NCBI GenBank assembly: GCA_022771185.1
Contig: JALFCJ010000199.1
Location: forward strand, 1 to 10,149
DNA: 10,149 bases
Reading direction: 5' to 3'
Origin: Spirochaetales bacterium
Lineage (GTDB): Bacteria; Spirochaetota; Spirochaetia; Sphaerochaetales; Sphaerochaetaceae
Both the position numbers and the translations under genes were made by a program. The notes beneath the pieces were generated by a model that ran no database searches, was not told the origin of the DNA, and saw only the letters and a list, made by a program, of their open reading frames with translations. Position 1 is the stretch's first letter, and every line of letters begins with the position of its first letter. Shown piece by piece: positions 1-5,844 of the stretch.

Positions 1-548
1 AATGTAGTATCATCATCATTCAAATGAAGAATGATTGTAGTACCCTGCTCTTCTCTCTCTGCTTTTTCTATTGAGTAAGAGTTTTCTCCTGTGCTGGACC
101 AAATATAAGCTTCGGTCTCTCCAGCTTTCTTTGAGATTACATCGATCTTCTTTGAAACCATGAAAGCAGAGTAGAAGCCTACACCGAACTGTCCGATAAG
201 GTTGGAATCTTTCTTTGCATCTTCGCTTAATGTAGCCAAGAATTTCTTTGTTCCAGAGGAAGCGATTGTACCAAGGTTATTGTTAAGGTCTTCCTCATTC
301 ATTCCGATGCCGTTATCGCTGATCTTGAGTATTCTCTCTCCGTCTTCTGTAAAAGAAATCTGAATCTTAGGATCGAAGGAATACCCCTTTAGAGGGCCGT
401 CGATCATTGATAAATACTTAAGCTTATCAATGGCATCTGAAGCGTTTGAAATAAGTTCACGCAAAAAAATCTCTTTGTTTGAGTAAAGGGAATGGATTAG
501 AAGCTGTAAAAGGTCTGCAACTTCTGTCTTAAACTTTTTGTTAGACAT
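1..548 (-). CDS. htpG: HtpG (Hsp90-family) chaperone, N-terminal part, runs off left edge
   Basis: This is the ATP-dependent cytosolic chaperone Hsp90/HtpG. Only the first 182 residues are in the window (full proteins are about 600-640 aa), covering most of the GHKL ATPase domain. Visible ATP-site motifs are the N-box E31-L-I-S-N35-A-S-D-A, the magnesium/adenine site D78-N-G-I-G-M, the lid segment G93-T-I-A-S-S-G-T, and the glycine-rich loop G119-Q-F-G-V-G-F-Y-S-A-F. The start is the ATG at 548-546. It opens with M-S-N-K-K-F-K-T-E-V, typical for HtpG, and has GGAGG four bases upstream (557-553). The gene is divergent from the ROK regulator across 139 bp. I found no clear CIRCE element or convincing sigma70 promoter for it, so its heat regulation cannot be read here. 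Identification is secure. Confidence 0.97.
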   Translation of the reverse strand, partial: MSNKKFKTEVADLLQLLIHSLYSNKEIFLRELISNASDAIDKLKYLSMIDGPLKGYSFDPKIQISFTEDGERILKISDNGIGMNEEDLNNNLGTIASSGTKKFLATLSEDAKKDSNLIGQFGVGFYSAFMVSKKIDVISKKAGETEAYIWSSTGENSYSIEKAEREEQGTTIILHLNDDDTT

Positions 549-672
549 AATTCCTCCATGTTGTCTAAGAGTGTAATTTAATAATGAAAACGAGAGTCGG
601 CAATACTTTCAAAGAAAAACGTCAAAGATAGACACTACAGAAAATCAATATTTCCACCTATCCCCTACTTTT

Positions 673-681
673 TGCTATAAT
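673..681 (+). promoter_or_regulatory. Extended -10 promoter of the ROK regulator gene (leaderless transcript)
   Basis: TGCTATAAT is a perfect extended -10 (TGn plus TATAAT). The hexamer ends at 681, so the expected +1 is about 688, exactly the A of the ROK start codon. No purine-rich Shine-Dalgarno lies in 660-687. The -35 region is weak (TTTCCA at 651-656 with a 19-bp spacer), as is common for extended -10 promoters. The same nonamer occurs upstream of the lipoprotein gene (2716-2724, minus). Confidence 0.65.
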
Positions 682-687
682 GCATCT

Positions 688-1740
688 ATGGACTTCTCAA
701 GACCCGATAACGCAAGAAAGATAAATAGGCTTAAAGTACTTGATGCACTGAGAAAGAGGGATATGTCCCGAGCAGAGCTGTCAAGAGAATTAGTAATCAA
801 CAAAGTCTCTGTATCAGAGATTACAGATTCTTTGATAAAAGAAGGATTTGTAGCTTCAGGTGCCTTGGACAACACCACACAAGGTCGACCTGCAACTATT
901 CTCTCCATCGAGAAAAATGGAGGGAGAGTATTCTCTTTCATATTCTCCAACTTAAATGTAGTTGCAAGTGCGTCGGACTTAAAAGGAAACGTTTTGAGAT
1001 ACGAGCGTTTTCCAAATGACGACAATTTAGGCGAATACATCGGATCATTTATAAATAAAATGACCCAAGACAACCCGAGAGTCTTCGGTGTAACAGTAAT
1101 TGGAAGTGAGAAAGATATACCTAAAGATGTATTCCCTTGGCCTGTGATTTATAAAACAAGAGCAGAGGCCCAGGCAAAAGGAGAAATGGAAGGTAGAGAT
1201 GACTTAGGTAATACTCTATTTGTCTCATGGGGAGATGAGATAGAGGCGTCCTGGCCTAAAGGTGGAATGCTTTCTATTCCTACTTTCGGTCATATGAAGG
1301 TGACAAATGGCATTAAATGTAGTTGTGGCGGAGATGGGTGCCTATCTGCAGTGGCATCTGGTAAAGCTATAAAAGAGACTACAGGAATAAACCAATATCG
1401 ACGTTTATTGACAGAAGAGAAAGGACTCCTGGCAATAGACGACATCGCTTCAGCTATGGCTTTCGCTTTCTCTGAAGCTGTACAGGCGACAGGAGCCGAC
1501 AGCATTATGATAATGGGCGAAATGTCATTAATGCCGAAGGATCTTTATGCATCCATACAGGATAAAATGATAATGACACTCCCTCCCGAAAGAAGAAGTG
1601 TCACTCTCATCAAGTCTGAAAAGGCAGACAAGGCGTTACTCGAAGGAGCAGGCCTTATCGCTCTTGATGAATTTTTCTATCACAGAGAGATTCTGGATAA
1701 ACTCTCACAGATCCAAATCAATTCTTCGTTTCTATCGTAA
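688..1740 (+). CDS. ROK-family (NagC/XylR-like) transcriptional regulator with degenerate kinase domain
   Basis: A 350-aa DNA-binding regulator of the ROK family; such proteins usually repress sugar-use genes. Residues about 10-60 form a winged helix-turn-helix (N-x-x-x-I/L-x-x-L-R, then S-R-A-E-L-S-R-E-L, then V-S-V-S-E-I-T-D), followed by the wing G-R-P-A-T-I-L at 66-72. The ROK zinc site is present: H202 and C211-S-C213-G-G-D-G-C218. Sugar-kinase elements are largely lost. The usual E-N-D-A catalytic segment reads Y-K-T-R-A near 155-159, the G-T-G-I-G loop reads W-G-D-E-I-E-A-S, and the Glu expected after G-C-L is S220. The protein is shorter than typical ROK repressors (about 380-400 aa). 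Family is confident; effector and targets are unknown. The start is fixed by the wHTH N-terminus and by a promoter placing +1 on the ATG. The 3' end overlaps the convergent lipoprotein gene. Confidence 0.88.
   Translation: MDFSRPDNARKINRLKVLDALRKRDMSRAELSRELVINKVSVSEITDSLIKEGFVASGALDNTTQGRPATILSIEKNGGRVFSFIFSNLNVVASASDLKGNVLRYERFPNDDNLGEYIGSFINKMTQDNPRVFGVTVIGSEKDIPKDVFPWPVIYKTRAEAQAKGEMEGRDDLGNTLFVSWGDEIEASWPKGGMLSIPTFGHMKVTNGIKCSCGGDGCLSAVASGKAIKETTGINQYRRLLTEEKGLLAIDDIASAMAFAFSEAVQATGADSIMIMGEMSLMPKDLYASIQDKMIMTLPPERRSVTLIKSEKADKALLEGAGLIALDEFFYHREILDKLSQIQINSSFLS
1574..1603 (-). terminator. Possible terminator-like hairpin downstream of the lipoprotein gene
   Basis: TGACACT (1574-1580) pairs with AGTGTCA (1597-1603) across a 16-base loop. 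Read on the minus strand, the stem is followed by the T-rich stretch TTATCATTTTATC. It lies about 115 bp beyond the lipoprotein stop codon, inside the antisense of the ROK coding region, so it could end the lipoprotein mRNA. The loop is long and the U tract is interrupted, and its position within coding sequence makes chance pairing plausible. Confidence 0.3.
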
Positions 1741-2695
1741 GAATGAAGTAAGATGGAAGAGTGAGCAGGAAGCCGAGCCAATATGGAGACCAGCCAAATA
1801 CGACAGTGGCAACAGCTACAGCAACGACTGATATTACTGCCACAGCAATAATCGACACAACAGGTGACAGTGGCCTTCTATATGAGCTTCTTGCAACGGC
1901 TGCAAAGATATATACAAGAGCAATGAATATCAAGTCTATTACTATGTAGTTAATGATAGGCATCTCATCTTCTTTACTCTTTGTCTCGTCATCTGTCGTA
2001 TGGGCCACGAACTCCATGGCTCCGCTGTTCTTTTCTTTTGCAACAGGAACAAAACCGTCTGTACCAGTCTCTTTTGCAAACATAAGCTTAGCGTCGTCAA
2101 GAGTACTCTTTCCTAGATAAGTCTCAATTTCCTCTTCCGTGTACACGCCGTTTACCAAGGCCTCCTTGATACCTTCTATTCCAAGTTCATCAAGAATAGT
2201 CCTCAACTCATCTCTAAGTGCAATCTTCTGATCAAGGAGCGCTTTGAAGTCTTGAGTATTCTTTTTGTCGATTCCACCCAAAGCCTCAATGACCAGTCCT
2301 TCCGGATATGTATCGTTGAGAACAGCCAATGCCAAACCTTCATTACCGCCGATTTGGTCTTTTTCAAGGTTTACACCCTTTCTAAGATCCTCAATCTCAA
2401 GCTTCAGTTCTTTTACGACTTTCTTAAACTCTTCATAGGCTTCTTCTCCAAGGTAACCTTCGACGACTACGTAAGGATCCCCACCTGTATAATCTGTCTG
2501 ATATACAGTGTTTATGACTTCCTCGATTCCACCGTTCTTGTAGATCTTGGAAATCTCTTCGCCTACTTCTTTACTGTAAGTACCACCAAGTTCTTTAATA
2601 TTCTTTTCTGTACGGTCAAAAGTAAATCTTGATGTCCCACAAGAAACACCTAAGAAACAAATCATTATCAAAATTATAGGAATTACTCTTTTCAC
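1718..2695 (-). CDS. Unrecognised probable lipoprotein with three internal repeats and C-terminal membrane segments
   Basis: A 325-aa protein I do not recognise. Residues 1-18 form a short hydrophobic signal sequence ending L-G-V-S-C19-G. The lipobox is relaxed (Ser at -1, Leu at -4), acceptable by spirochaetal rules. Residues 20-240 are charged and mainly helical. Three degenerate repeats start near G56, G120 and G172, sharing the pattern G-I/L, then Y, then V/I-E followed by (Y/A)-L-G, seen as N-D-T-Y-P-E-G-L-V-I-E-A-L-G and N-G-V-Y-T-E-E-E-I-E-T-Y-L-G. The C-terminus holds about three membrane segments (246-267, 278-300, 303-320), separated after the first by the basic turn S-S-Y-R-R. An N-terminally lipidated protein with a polytopic C-terminus is unusual. 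The start is GTG 2695-2693, chosen because it gives a normal signal peptide and follows GGGGGAT. It overlaps the ROK 3' end by 23 bp. Function unknown. Confidence 0.85.
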   Translation of the reverse strand: MKRVIPIILIMICFLGVSCGTSRFTFDRTEKNIKELGGTYSKEVGEEISKIYKNGGIEEVINTVYQTDYTGGDPYVVVEGYLGEEAYEEFKKVVKELKLEIEDLRKGVNLEKDQIGGNEGLALAVLNDTYPEGLVIEALGGIDKKNTQDFKALLDQKIALRDELRTILDELGIEGIKEALVNGVYTEEEIETYLGKSTLDDAKLMFAKETGTDGFVPVAKEKNSGAMEFVAHTTDDETKSKEDEMPIINYIVIDLIFIALVYIFAAVARSSYRRPLSPVVSIIAVAVISVVAVAVATVVFGWSPYWLGFLLTLPSYFILTIETKN

Positions 2696-2715
2696 GGATA
2701 TCCCCCATTGCTCTG

Positions 2716-2746
2716 ATTATAGCAAACAAAATAGTAATCGGTTCAA
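2716..2746 (-). promoter_or_regulatory. Promoter of the lipoprotein gene
   Basis: On the minus strand TGCTATAAT (2724-2716) is an extended -10. TTGAAC (2746-2741) is a possible -35, though its 19-bp spacer is long. The predicted +1 near 2709 leaves a 14-nt leader containing the GGGGGAT ribosome site before GTG 2695. Confidence 0.6.
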
Positions 2747-2785
2747 GTATATCACAAAGATGAGAAAAACCTGGAATTCGCCATC

Positions 2786-2814
2786 TTTCCAACATATAGA
2801 CACCAATGTATAAA
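2786..2814 (+). promoter_or_regulatory. Candidate promoter for the plus-strand small RNA
   Basis: TTTCCA (2786-2791) and TATAAA (2809-2814) are separated by exactly 17 bp, giving 4/6 and 5/6 matches to sigma70 consensus. The expected +1 is about 2821, at the foot of the first stem of the candidate small RNA. AT-rich DNA produces such matches by chance, so the value lies mainly in its placement relative to the terminator 120 bp downstream. Confidence 0.4.
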
Positions 2815-2842
2815 AAATACCGCTGGAATTCTATCTCAGCGG
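2812..2842 (-). terminator. Probable terminator for the zip gene (minus strand)
   Basis: Read on the minus strand, CCGCTG (2842-2837) and CAGCGG (2825-2820) form a 6-bp GC-rich stem with an 11-nt loop, followed immediately by TATTTTTT (2819-2812). It lies about 110 bp past the zip stop codon. If used, the zip 3' UTR would be antisense to the whole candidate small RNA. Confidence 0.5.
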
Positions 2843-2939
2843 CAACCTCCTTGTCCCCTTTAGGGAGTTGCAGTCCCTTCTACTGCAACGGAATATATTC
2901 TTGCATGAGAATTGGAATAGAGCAAGAACTATTTTTTTT
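2821..2939 (+). ncRNA. Candidate small regulatory RNA with C-rich anti-Shine-Dalgarno segments
   Basis: A non-coding stretch of about 120 nt with dense secondary structure. Stem 1 is CCGCTG (2820-2825) with CAGCGG (2837-2842). Next comes CAACCTCCTTG, which contains CCTCCTT, complementary to a consensus ribosome-binding site. A mini-hairpin TCCC/GGGA follows (2854-2866). Stem 2 is GTTGCAG (2867-2873) with CTGCAAC (2883-2889), with TCCCTTCTA in its loop. Stem 3 is TTCTTGC (2898-2904) with GCAAGAA (2922-2928), followed by an eight-T run, an intrinsic terminator. Unpaired UCCC/CCUCC motifs ending in a terminator hairpin are the design of many trans-acting sRNAs. It does not match an RNA family I recognise. 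The alternative is the structured 3' UTR of the convergent zip mRNA, or a DNA operator, since GTTGCA/TGCAAC also occurs at 8639-8664. Confidence 0.42.
2898..2939 (+). terminator. Intrinsic terminator of the plus-strand small RNA
   Basis: The 7-bp stem TTCTTGC/GCAAGAA has a 17-nt loop and is followed by CTA and eight T residues (2932-2939). There is no plus-strand protein-coding gene upstream between the lipoprotein promoter and this point, which is the main reason to suspect an RNA gene here. Confidence 0.55.
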
Positions 2940-2952
2940 ATGCCCCAAATAT

Positions 2953-3714
2953 TTACCCAAAAATTCCATCCAGCATCATCATGATGGCAAAACCGAGAGC
3001 TGCTCCTACTGTCCCGATATTAGAGTGGTCTCCTTCGCTCATTTCAGGAATAAGCTCTTCCACCACAACATAGAACATTGCACCAGCAGCAAAAGACAAC
3101 AAAACAGGTAGTAAAGAAGTCACTTTGGCCACAAACATAAAGGCGATAAATGAGCCTATGGGTTCAACTATCCCGGAAAGAGTCCCTAATCCAAATGCTT
3201 TCCATTTTTTCTTGCCATTATCCAATAATGGCATAGACACAACCATACCTTCCGGCAAATTCTGTAAGGCAATTCCTATTGATAGAGCCAAAGCAGAAGC
3301 CATGGGGATAGAAGATCCTGTTGCCAGTGACACTGCTGCAGAAGCCCCCACAGCCATGCCTTCAGGAATATTATGAAGTGTAACGGAAAGAATAAGAAGA
3401 ATAGACTTCGACACTTTTGATTTAGGTCCCTCAGGAGTATCTGAATTGGGATGGAGATGAGGAACAATAAAATCTAATAACAAAAGGAAGGCTATTCCCA
3501 ACAGAAAACCAATTGCAGCTGTATAATACGAAGAAGATTCTATTGCTGGGAGAAGCAACGACCATACAGAAGCTGCTATCATGACGCCGGAAGCAAAGCC
3601 AAGTACTACTTTCTCAGTCTTTGCTCCCAATCCATTGGGAAGGAAAAAAACTGCAGCAGAGCCCAGCATTGTCCCTAGAAAAGGTACGAAAAATAAAACT
3701 AATAACTCTATCAT
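2953..3714 (-). CDS. ZIP-family divalent metal transporter (GufA-like)
   Basis: A 253-aa inner-membrane importer, probably for zinc or other divalent metals. About eight membrane segments are visible, with the N-terminus starting directly in TM1. The two signature metal-binding helices are clear: H114-N-I-P-E118-G-M-A-V-G (TM4) and Q151-N-L-P-E155-G-M-V-V-S (TM5). Further candidate ligands are E184 and the E219-E220-L-I-P-E224 helix. A loop between TM3 and TM4 carries P-H-L-H-P, a weak version of the His-rich metal loop. The H-N-I-P-E-G/Q-N-L-P-E-G pair fits the GufA/ZIP11-like branch rather than ZupT, with moderate confidence. There is no good Shine-Dalgarno before ATG 3714. An extended -10 six bases upstream suggests a leaderless mRNA. 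The gene lies just downstream of the nucleoside ABC operon terminator and is probably its own unit. No metal-regulator box was recognised. Confidence 0.92.
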   Translation of the reverse strand: MIELLVLFFVPFLGTMLGSAAVFFLPNGLGAKTEKVVLGFASGVMIAASVWSLLLPAIESSSYYTAAIGFLLGIAFLLLLDFIVPHLHPNSDTPEGPKSKVSKSILLILSVTLHNIPEGMAVGASAAVSLATGSSIPMASALALSIGIALQNLPEGMVVSMPLLDNGKKKWKAFGLGTLSGIVEPIGSFIAFMFVAKVTSLLPVLLSFAAGAMFYVVVEELIPEMSEGDHSNIGTVGAALGFAIMMMLDGIFG

Positions 3715-3720
3715 TGTCTT

Positions 3721-3729
3721 AATATACCA
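3721..3729 (-). promoter_or_regulatory. Candidate extended -10 promoter of the zip gene
   Basis: On the minus strand the sequence reads TGGTATATT (3729-3721), a TGn extended -10 with hexamer TATATT, then six bases, then ATG at 3714. Predicted +1 therefore coincides with the start codon. No convincing -35 is present, because the upstream DNA is the hairpin at 3742-3760. Read-through from the upstream operon is an alternative source of zip mRNA. Confidence 0.4.
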
Positions 3730-3730
3730 C

Positions 3731-3760
3731 TAAATAATAATGGAGGTCATCAAGACCTCC
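3731..3760 (-). terminator. Terminator of the nucleoside ABC operon
   Basis: GGAGGTC (3742-3748) and GACCTCC (3754-3760) form a perfect 7-bp stem with a 5-nt loop, starting six bases beyond the permease 2 stop codon. On the minus strand it is followed by ATTATTATTTA, a modest U-rich tract, so termination may be partial. Confidence 0.7.
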
Positions 3761-3766
3761 AAATAA

Positions 3767-4720
3767 TTAGAACGGCTGACCTGAAGCAAGAGGAGCACGG
3801 CTCTTCTTACTTGAAAGGATCAGTGCAATAAGAGTAGCCAAGTATGGGAAGAGACCCAAGAATCCAGTTGGAATGCTTGCTATTCCAGGTATTACACGAC
3901 CTGTATTTGCAATTGTCATAAATAGACCGAAGAACGCTGTAGACCCCAGAATTCCAAGTGGCTTCCACTGTCCGAAAATAAGAGCAGCGATAGCCAAGAA
4001 TCCCAGTCCGTTGATACCAGCACCGCTATTATACTCACCGGCATATGTAACAAGGATTACAGCTCCACCCAAACCTGAGAGTAAGCCTGAGAGGAGGACT
4101 CCGATATATCTCATTTTATGGACATTTACACCGGCGGATGCTACAGCAGACGGATGCTCTCCACAAGCTCGTAGTCTGAGACCAAAATTTGTCTTATATA
4201 GAAGGAAGTATGATACACCCCAAACTATAAGGCATAGCCATGTAGTCCAATATGTCTGAGAGAAGAAAAGCGGACCCAAAACCGGTATCTTGGAAAGAAT
4301 AGGAATATTCTTTCTGATAATTCCTCTTACAATTGTAATGTTTCCGCTTCCTGTTATTGTCTGAGCAAGAAAGAGAGACAAAGCAGTGGAAAGCATGTTT
4401 ATTGCAGTACCGCTGATCGTCTGGTCAGCCTTAAGCTTGATGGAAGCCAAGGCATGCAGATATGAGAGAGCCATAGAGGCAAGCATAGCAACACAGATAC
4501 CACATACAATAGTGAGGGTATAATTCATGCCCAAAGCCTGAAGCTTGACAATTGTAGCGGCTGAAGCAAAACATCCAAAGAGCATCAAACCTTCGATACA
4601 AAGGTTTGTAACACCACTGCGTTCTGAGTATAAACCGCCCAAGGCGCCCATTAATATAGGCATTGTATATGCAATGGCTCCGGGGATGATGATTTTAATT
4701 ACGTCCCAAATTCCGTTCAT
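3767..4720 (-). CDS. Nucleoside-type ABC importer, permease 2 (YufQ/NupC-like, BPD_transp_2)
   Basis: A 317-aa polytopic inner-membrane subunit that forms half of the translocation channel, probably for nucleosides. Family landmarks are G-G-L-Y-S-E-R-S-G-V-T-N-L at 28-40 followed by I-E-G-L-M-L, the A-D-Q-T-I-S-G-T-A-I-N segment at 98-108, and the cytoplasmic coupling loop F-G-L-R-L-R-A-C-G-E-H-P at 179-190 followed by A-V-A-S-A-G-V. A hydrophobic G-F-L-A-I-A-A-L-I-F-G-Q-W helix lies near 240-252. Length and motif order match YufQ-type permeases. The start ATG (4720-4718) overlaps the preceding stop as ATGA, with an AGGGGAGG ribosome site inside the upstream gene, so the two permeases are translationally coupled. 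It is the last gene of the operon. Confidence 0.93.
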   Translation of the reverse strand: MNGIWDVIKIIIPGAIAYTMPILMGALGGLYSERSGVTNLCIEGLMLFGCFASAATIVKLQALGMNYTLTIVCGICVAMLASMALSYLHALASIKLKADQTISGTAINMLSTALSLFLAQTITGSGNITIVRGIIRKNIPILSKIPVLGPLFFSQTYWTTWLCLIVWGVSYFLLYKTNFGLRLRACGEHPSAVASAGVNVHKMRYIGVLLSGLLSGLGGAVILVTYAGEYNSGAGINGLGFLAIAALIFGQWKPLGILGSTAFFGLFMTIANTGRVIPGIASIPTGFLGLFPYLATLIALILSSKKSRAPLASGQPF

Positions 4721-5844
4721 TTCTTTTCCTCCCCTTCCAGTTTTGCCTTCTTCTTTTCATATCGTTTCTTATATATCTTGTTCCAGAAGGATGCGATTAT
4801 TACGCTTGTAGCTGTGAAATAGATGATAGTTGCAATGATAGTATCTGCAAGTTCTGTCGGAATACCTGTTGCAGCCAAAGACCCCTTTCCCATCTTCAAT
4901 GCACCGAAGAATATGGCGGCAAAGAATACTCCGATTGGAGAACAGTTTCCTAGAAGGGCTACTGCGATTCCGTCAAAGCCTTCATTAGGCATCTTTCCCA
5001 TTTCCATAAGGTTTGAGTATCCACAGTAATATGTAAGGCCAGCTAGTCCTGCCAAAGCTCCTGCAATAGCCATACTGATCATTATAGACTTCTGAATCTT
5101 TATACCGGCATACTCTGCACAATACTTATTTGCGCCCACTGCCTTAAGATTAAAGCCCAGTGTAGTCTTTTCAAGGATAAACCAGATTACAATACAAGCT
5201 ATGATGGCAAATAAGAACCCGAGATTGAGAGTACTCATTCCTGTAGCCTTTCTCAGCCACTCCAAGCCAAGAGTTCTGGAGAAATCCAAAGGCTTGGATT
5301 TGACGGCAATAGCCTGGTCCTTTACAAAGCGAGGAATGAAATCATAGACAAGCCAATATGCAATCCAGTTAAGCATAATGGAAGAAACAACTTCGTGGAC
5401 GTTGAACTTTGCCTTCAAAAAGCCTGCTATGAGGCCCCAGAGGCCACCGATTGCCAATGCTCCTATTAATACTATTACTATATATACTGGCTTTGGAAGT
5501 GAAGAAGGAAGATAGTGGCCCAAAATAGTAGACACTATACCTCCCATAAGCATCTGTCCCGATCCTCCGATATTAAAGAGTCCTGTCTTATATGCAAATG
5601 AGAATGAAAGACCCATTAATATAAGCTGAGTGGACATACTTAATGTATTTCCGATTCTTCTCTTATTTGAGAAAGCACCGAATAACAAACGCTCAAAACC
5701 GACAATAGGATTCTTTCCAATGATAAGTATTAATACAGAACCAGCAAGGACTCCAAGTATTACAGCAGATATGGAGACTAGAAAAGAAGGAACTTTTTTT
5801 GCCTTCAAAGGCTTATTTATTACCTTTGCACTTTCGTTTTTCAT
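4717..5844 (-). CDS. Nucleoside-type ABC importer, permease 1 (YufP/NupB-like, BPD_transp_2)
   Basis: A 375-aa inner-membrane permease, the heterodimer partner of permease 2. A basic cytoplasmic N-terminus (about 1-19) precedes the first membrane helix (21-43). Landmarks are G-L-F-N-I-G-G-S-G-Q-M-L at 88-99, N-V-H-E-V-V-S-S-I-M-L-N-W at 148-160, the coupling loop G-F-N-L-K-A-V-G-A-N at 230-239 followed by A-E-Y-A-G-I, and N-E-G-F-D-G-I-A-V-A-L-L-G at 287-299. The C-terminal tail (357-375) is strongly charged. These features are typical of YufP-type permeases with BMP partners. ATG 5844-5842 overlaps the ATPase stop by 4 bp (ATGA), with GGAGGAG just upstream; its own end overlaps permease 2 in the same way. 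Confidence 0.94.
   Translation of the reverse strand: MKNESAKVINKPLKAKKVPSFLVSISAVILGVLAGSVLILIIGKNPIVGFERLLFGAFSNKRRIGNTLSMSTQLILMGLSFSFAYKTGLFNIGGSGQMLMGGIVSTILGHYLPSSLPKPVYIVIVLIGALAIGGLWGLIAGFLKAKFNVHEVVSSIMLNWIAYWLVYDFIPRFVKDQAIAVKSKPLDFSRTLGLEWLRKATGMSTLNLGFLFAIIACIVIWFILEKTTLGFNLKAVGANKYCAEYAGIKIQKSIMISMAIAGALAGLAGLTYYCGYSNLMEMGKMPNEGFDGIAVALLGNCSPIGVFFAAIFFGALKMGKGSLAATGIPTELADTIIATIIYFTATSVIIASFWNKIYKKRYEKKKAKLEGEEKK

Noticed and set aside
549..687. CIRCE-type heat-shock operator upstream of htpG
   Set aside because: I looked for TTAGCACTC-n9-GAGTGCTAA and found no paired arms; CTCTTAGACA near 564-573 has no matching inverted half.
675..1073. Minus-strand open frame of 132 codons inside the ROK gene
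   Set aside because: Antisense shadow of a well-supported wHTH coding region; no ribosome site and no recognisable domain.
2820..2842. CTGAGAT on the minus strand, resembling the core of a TPP riboswitch
   Set aside because: The other conserved TPP blocks are missing, it lies in the loop side of a terminator hairpin, and no gene follows in sense orientation before the next promoter.
2891..2900. Perfect palindrome GAATATATTC
   Set aside because: A 10-bp palindrome in AT-rich DNA is expected by chance and lies as a linker between two stems.
2806..3111. Plus-strand open frame of 101 codons beginning at ATG 2806
   Set aside because: It runs through the stem-loops of the candidate RNA and then antisense through the zip coding region. 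The product is Cys/Ser-rich without domain features and has no ribosome site.
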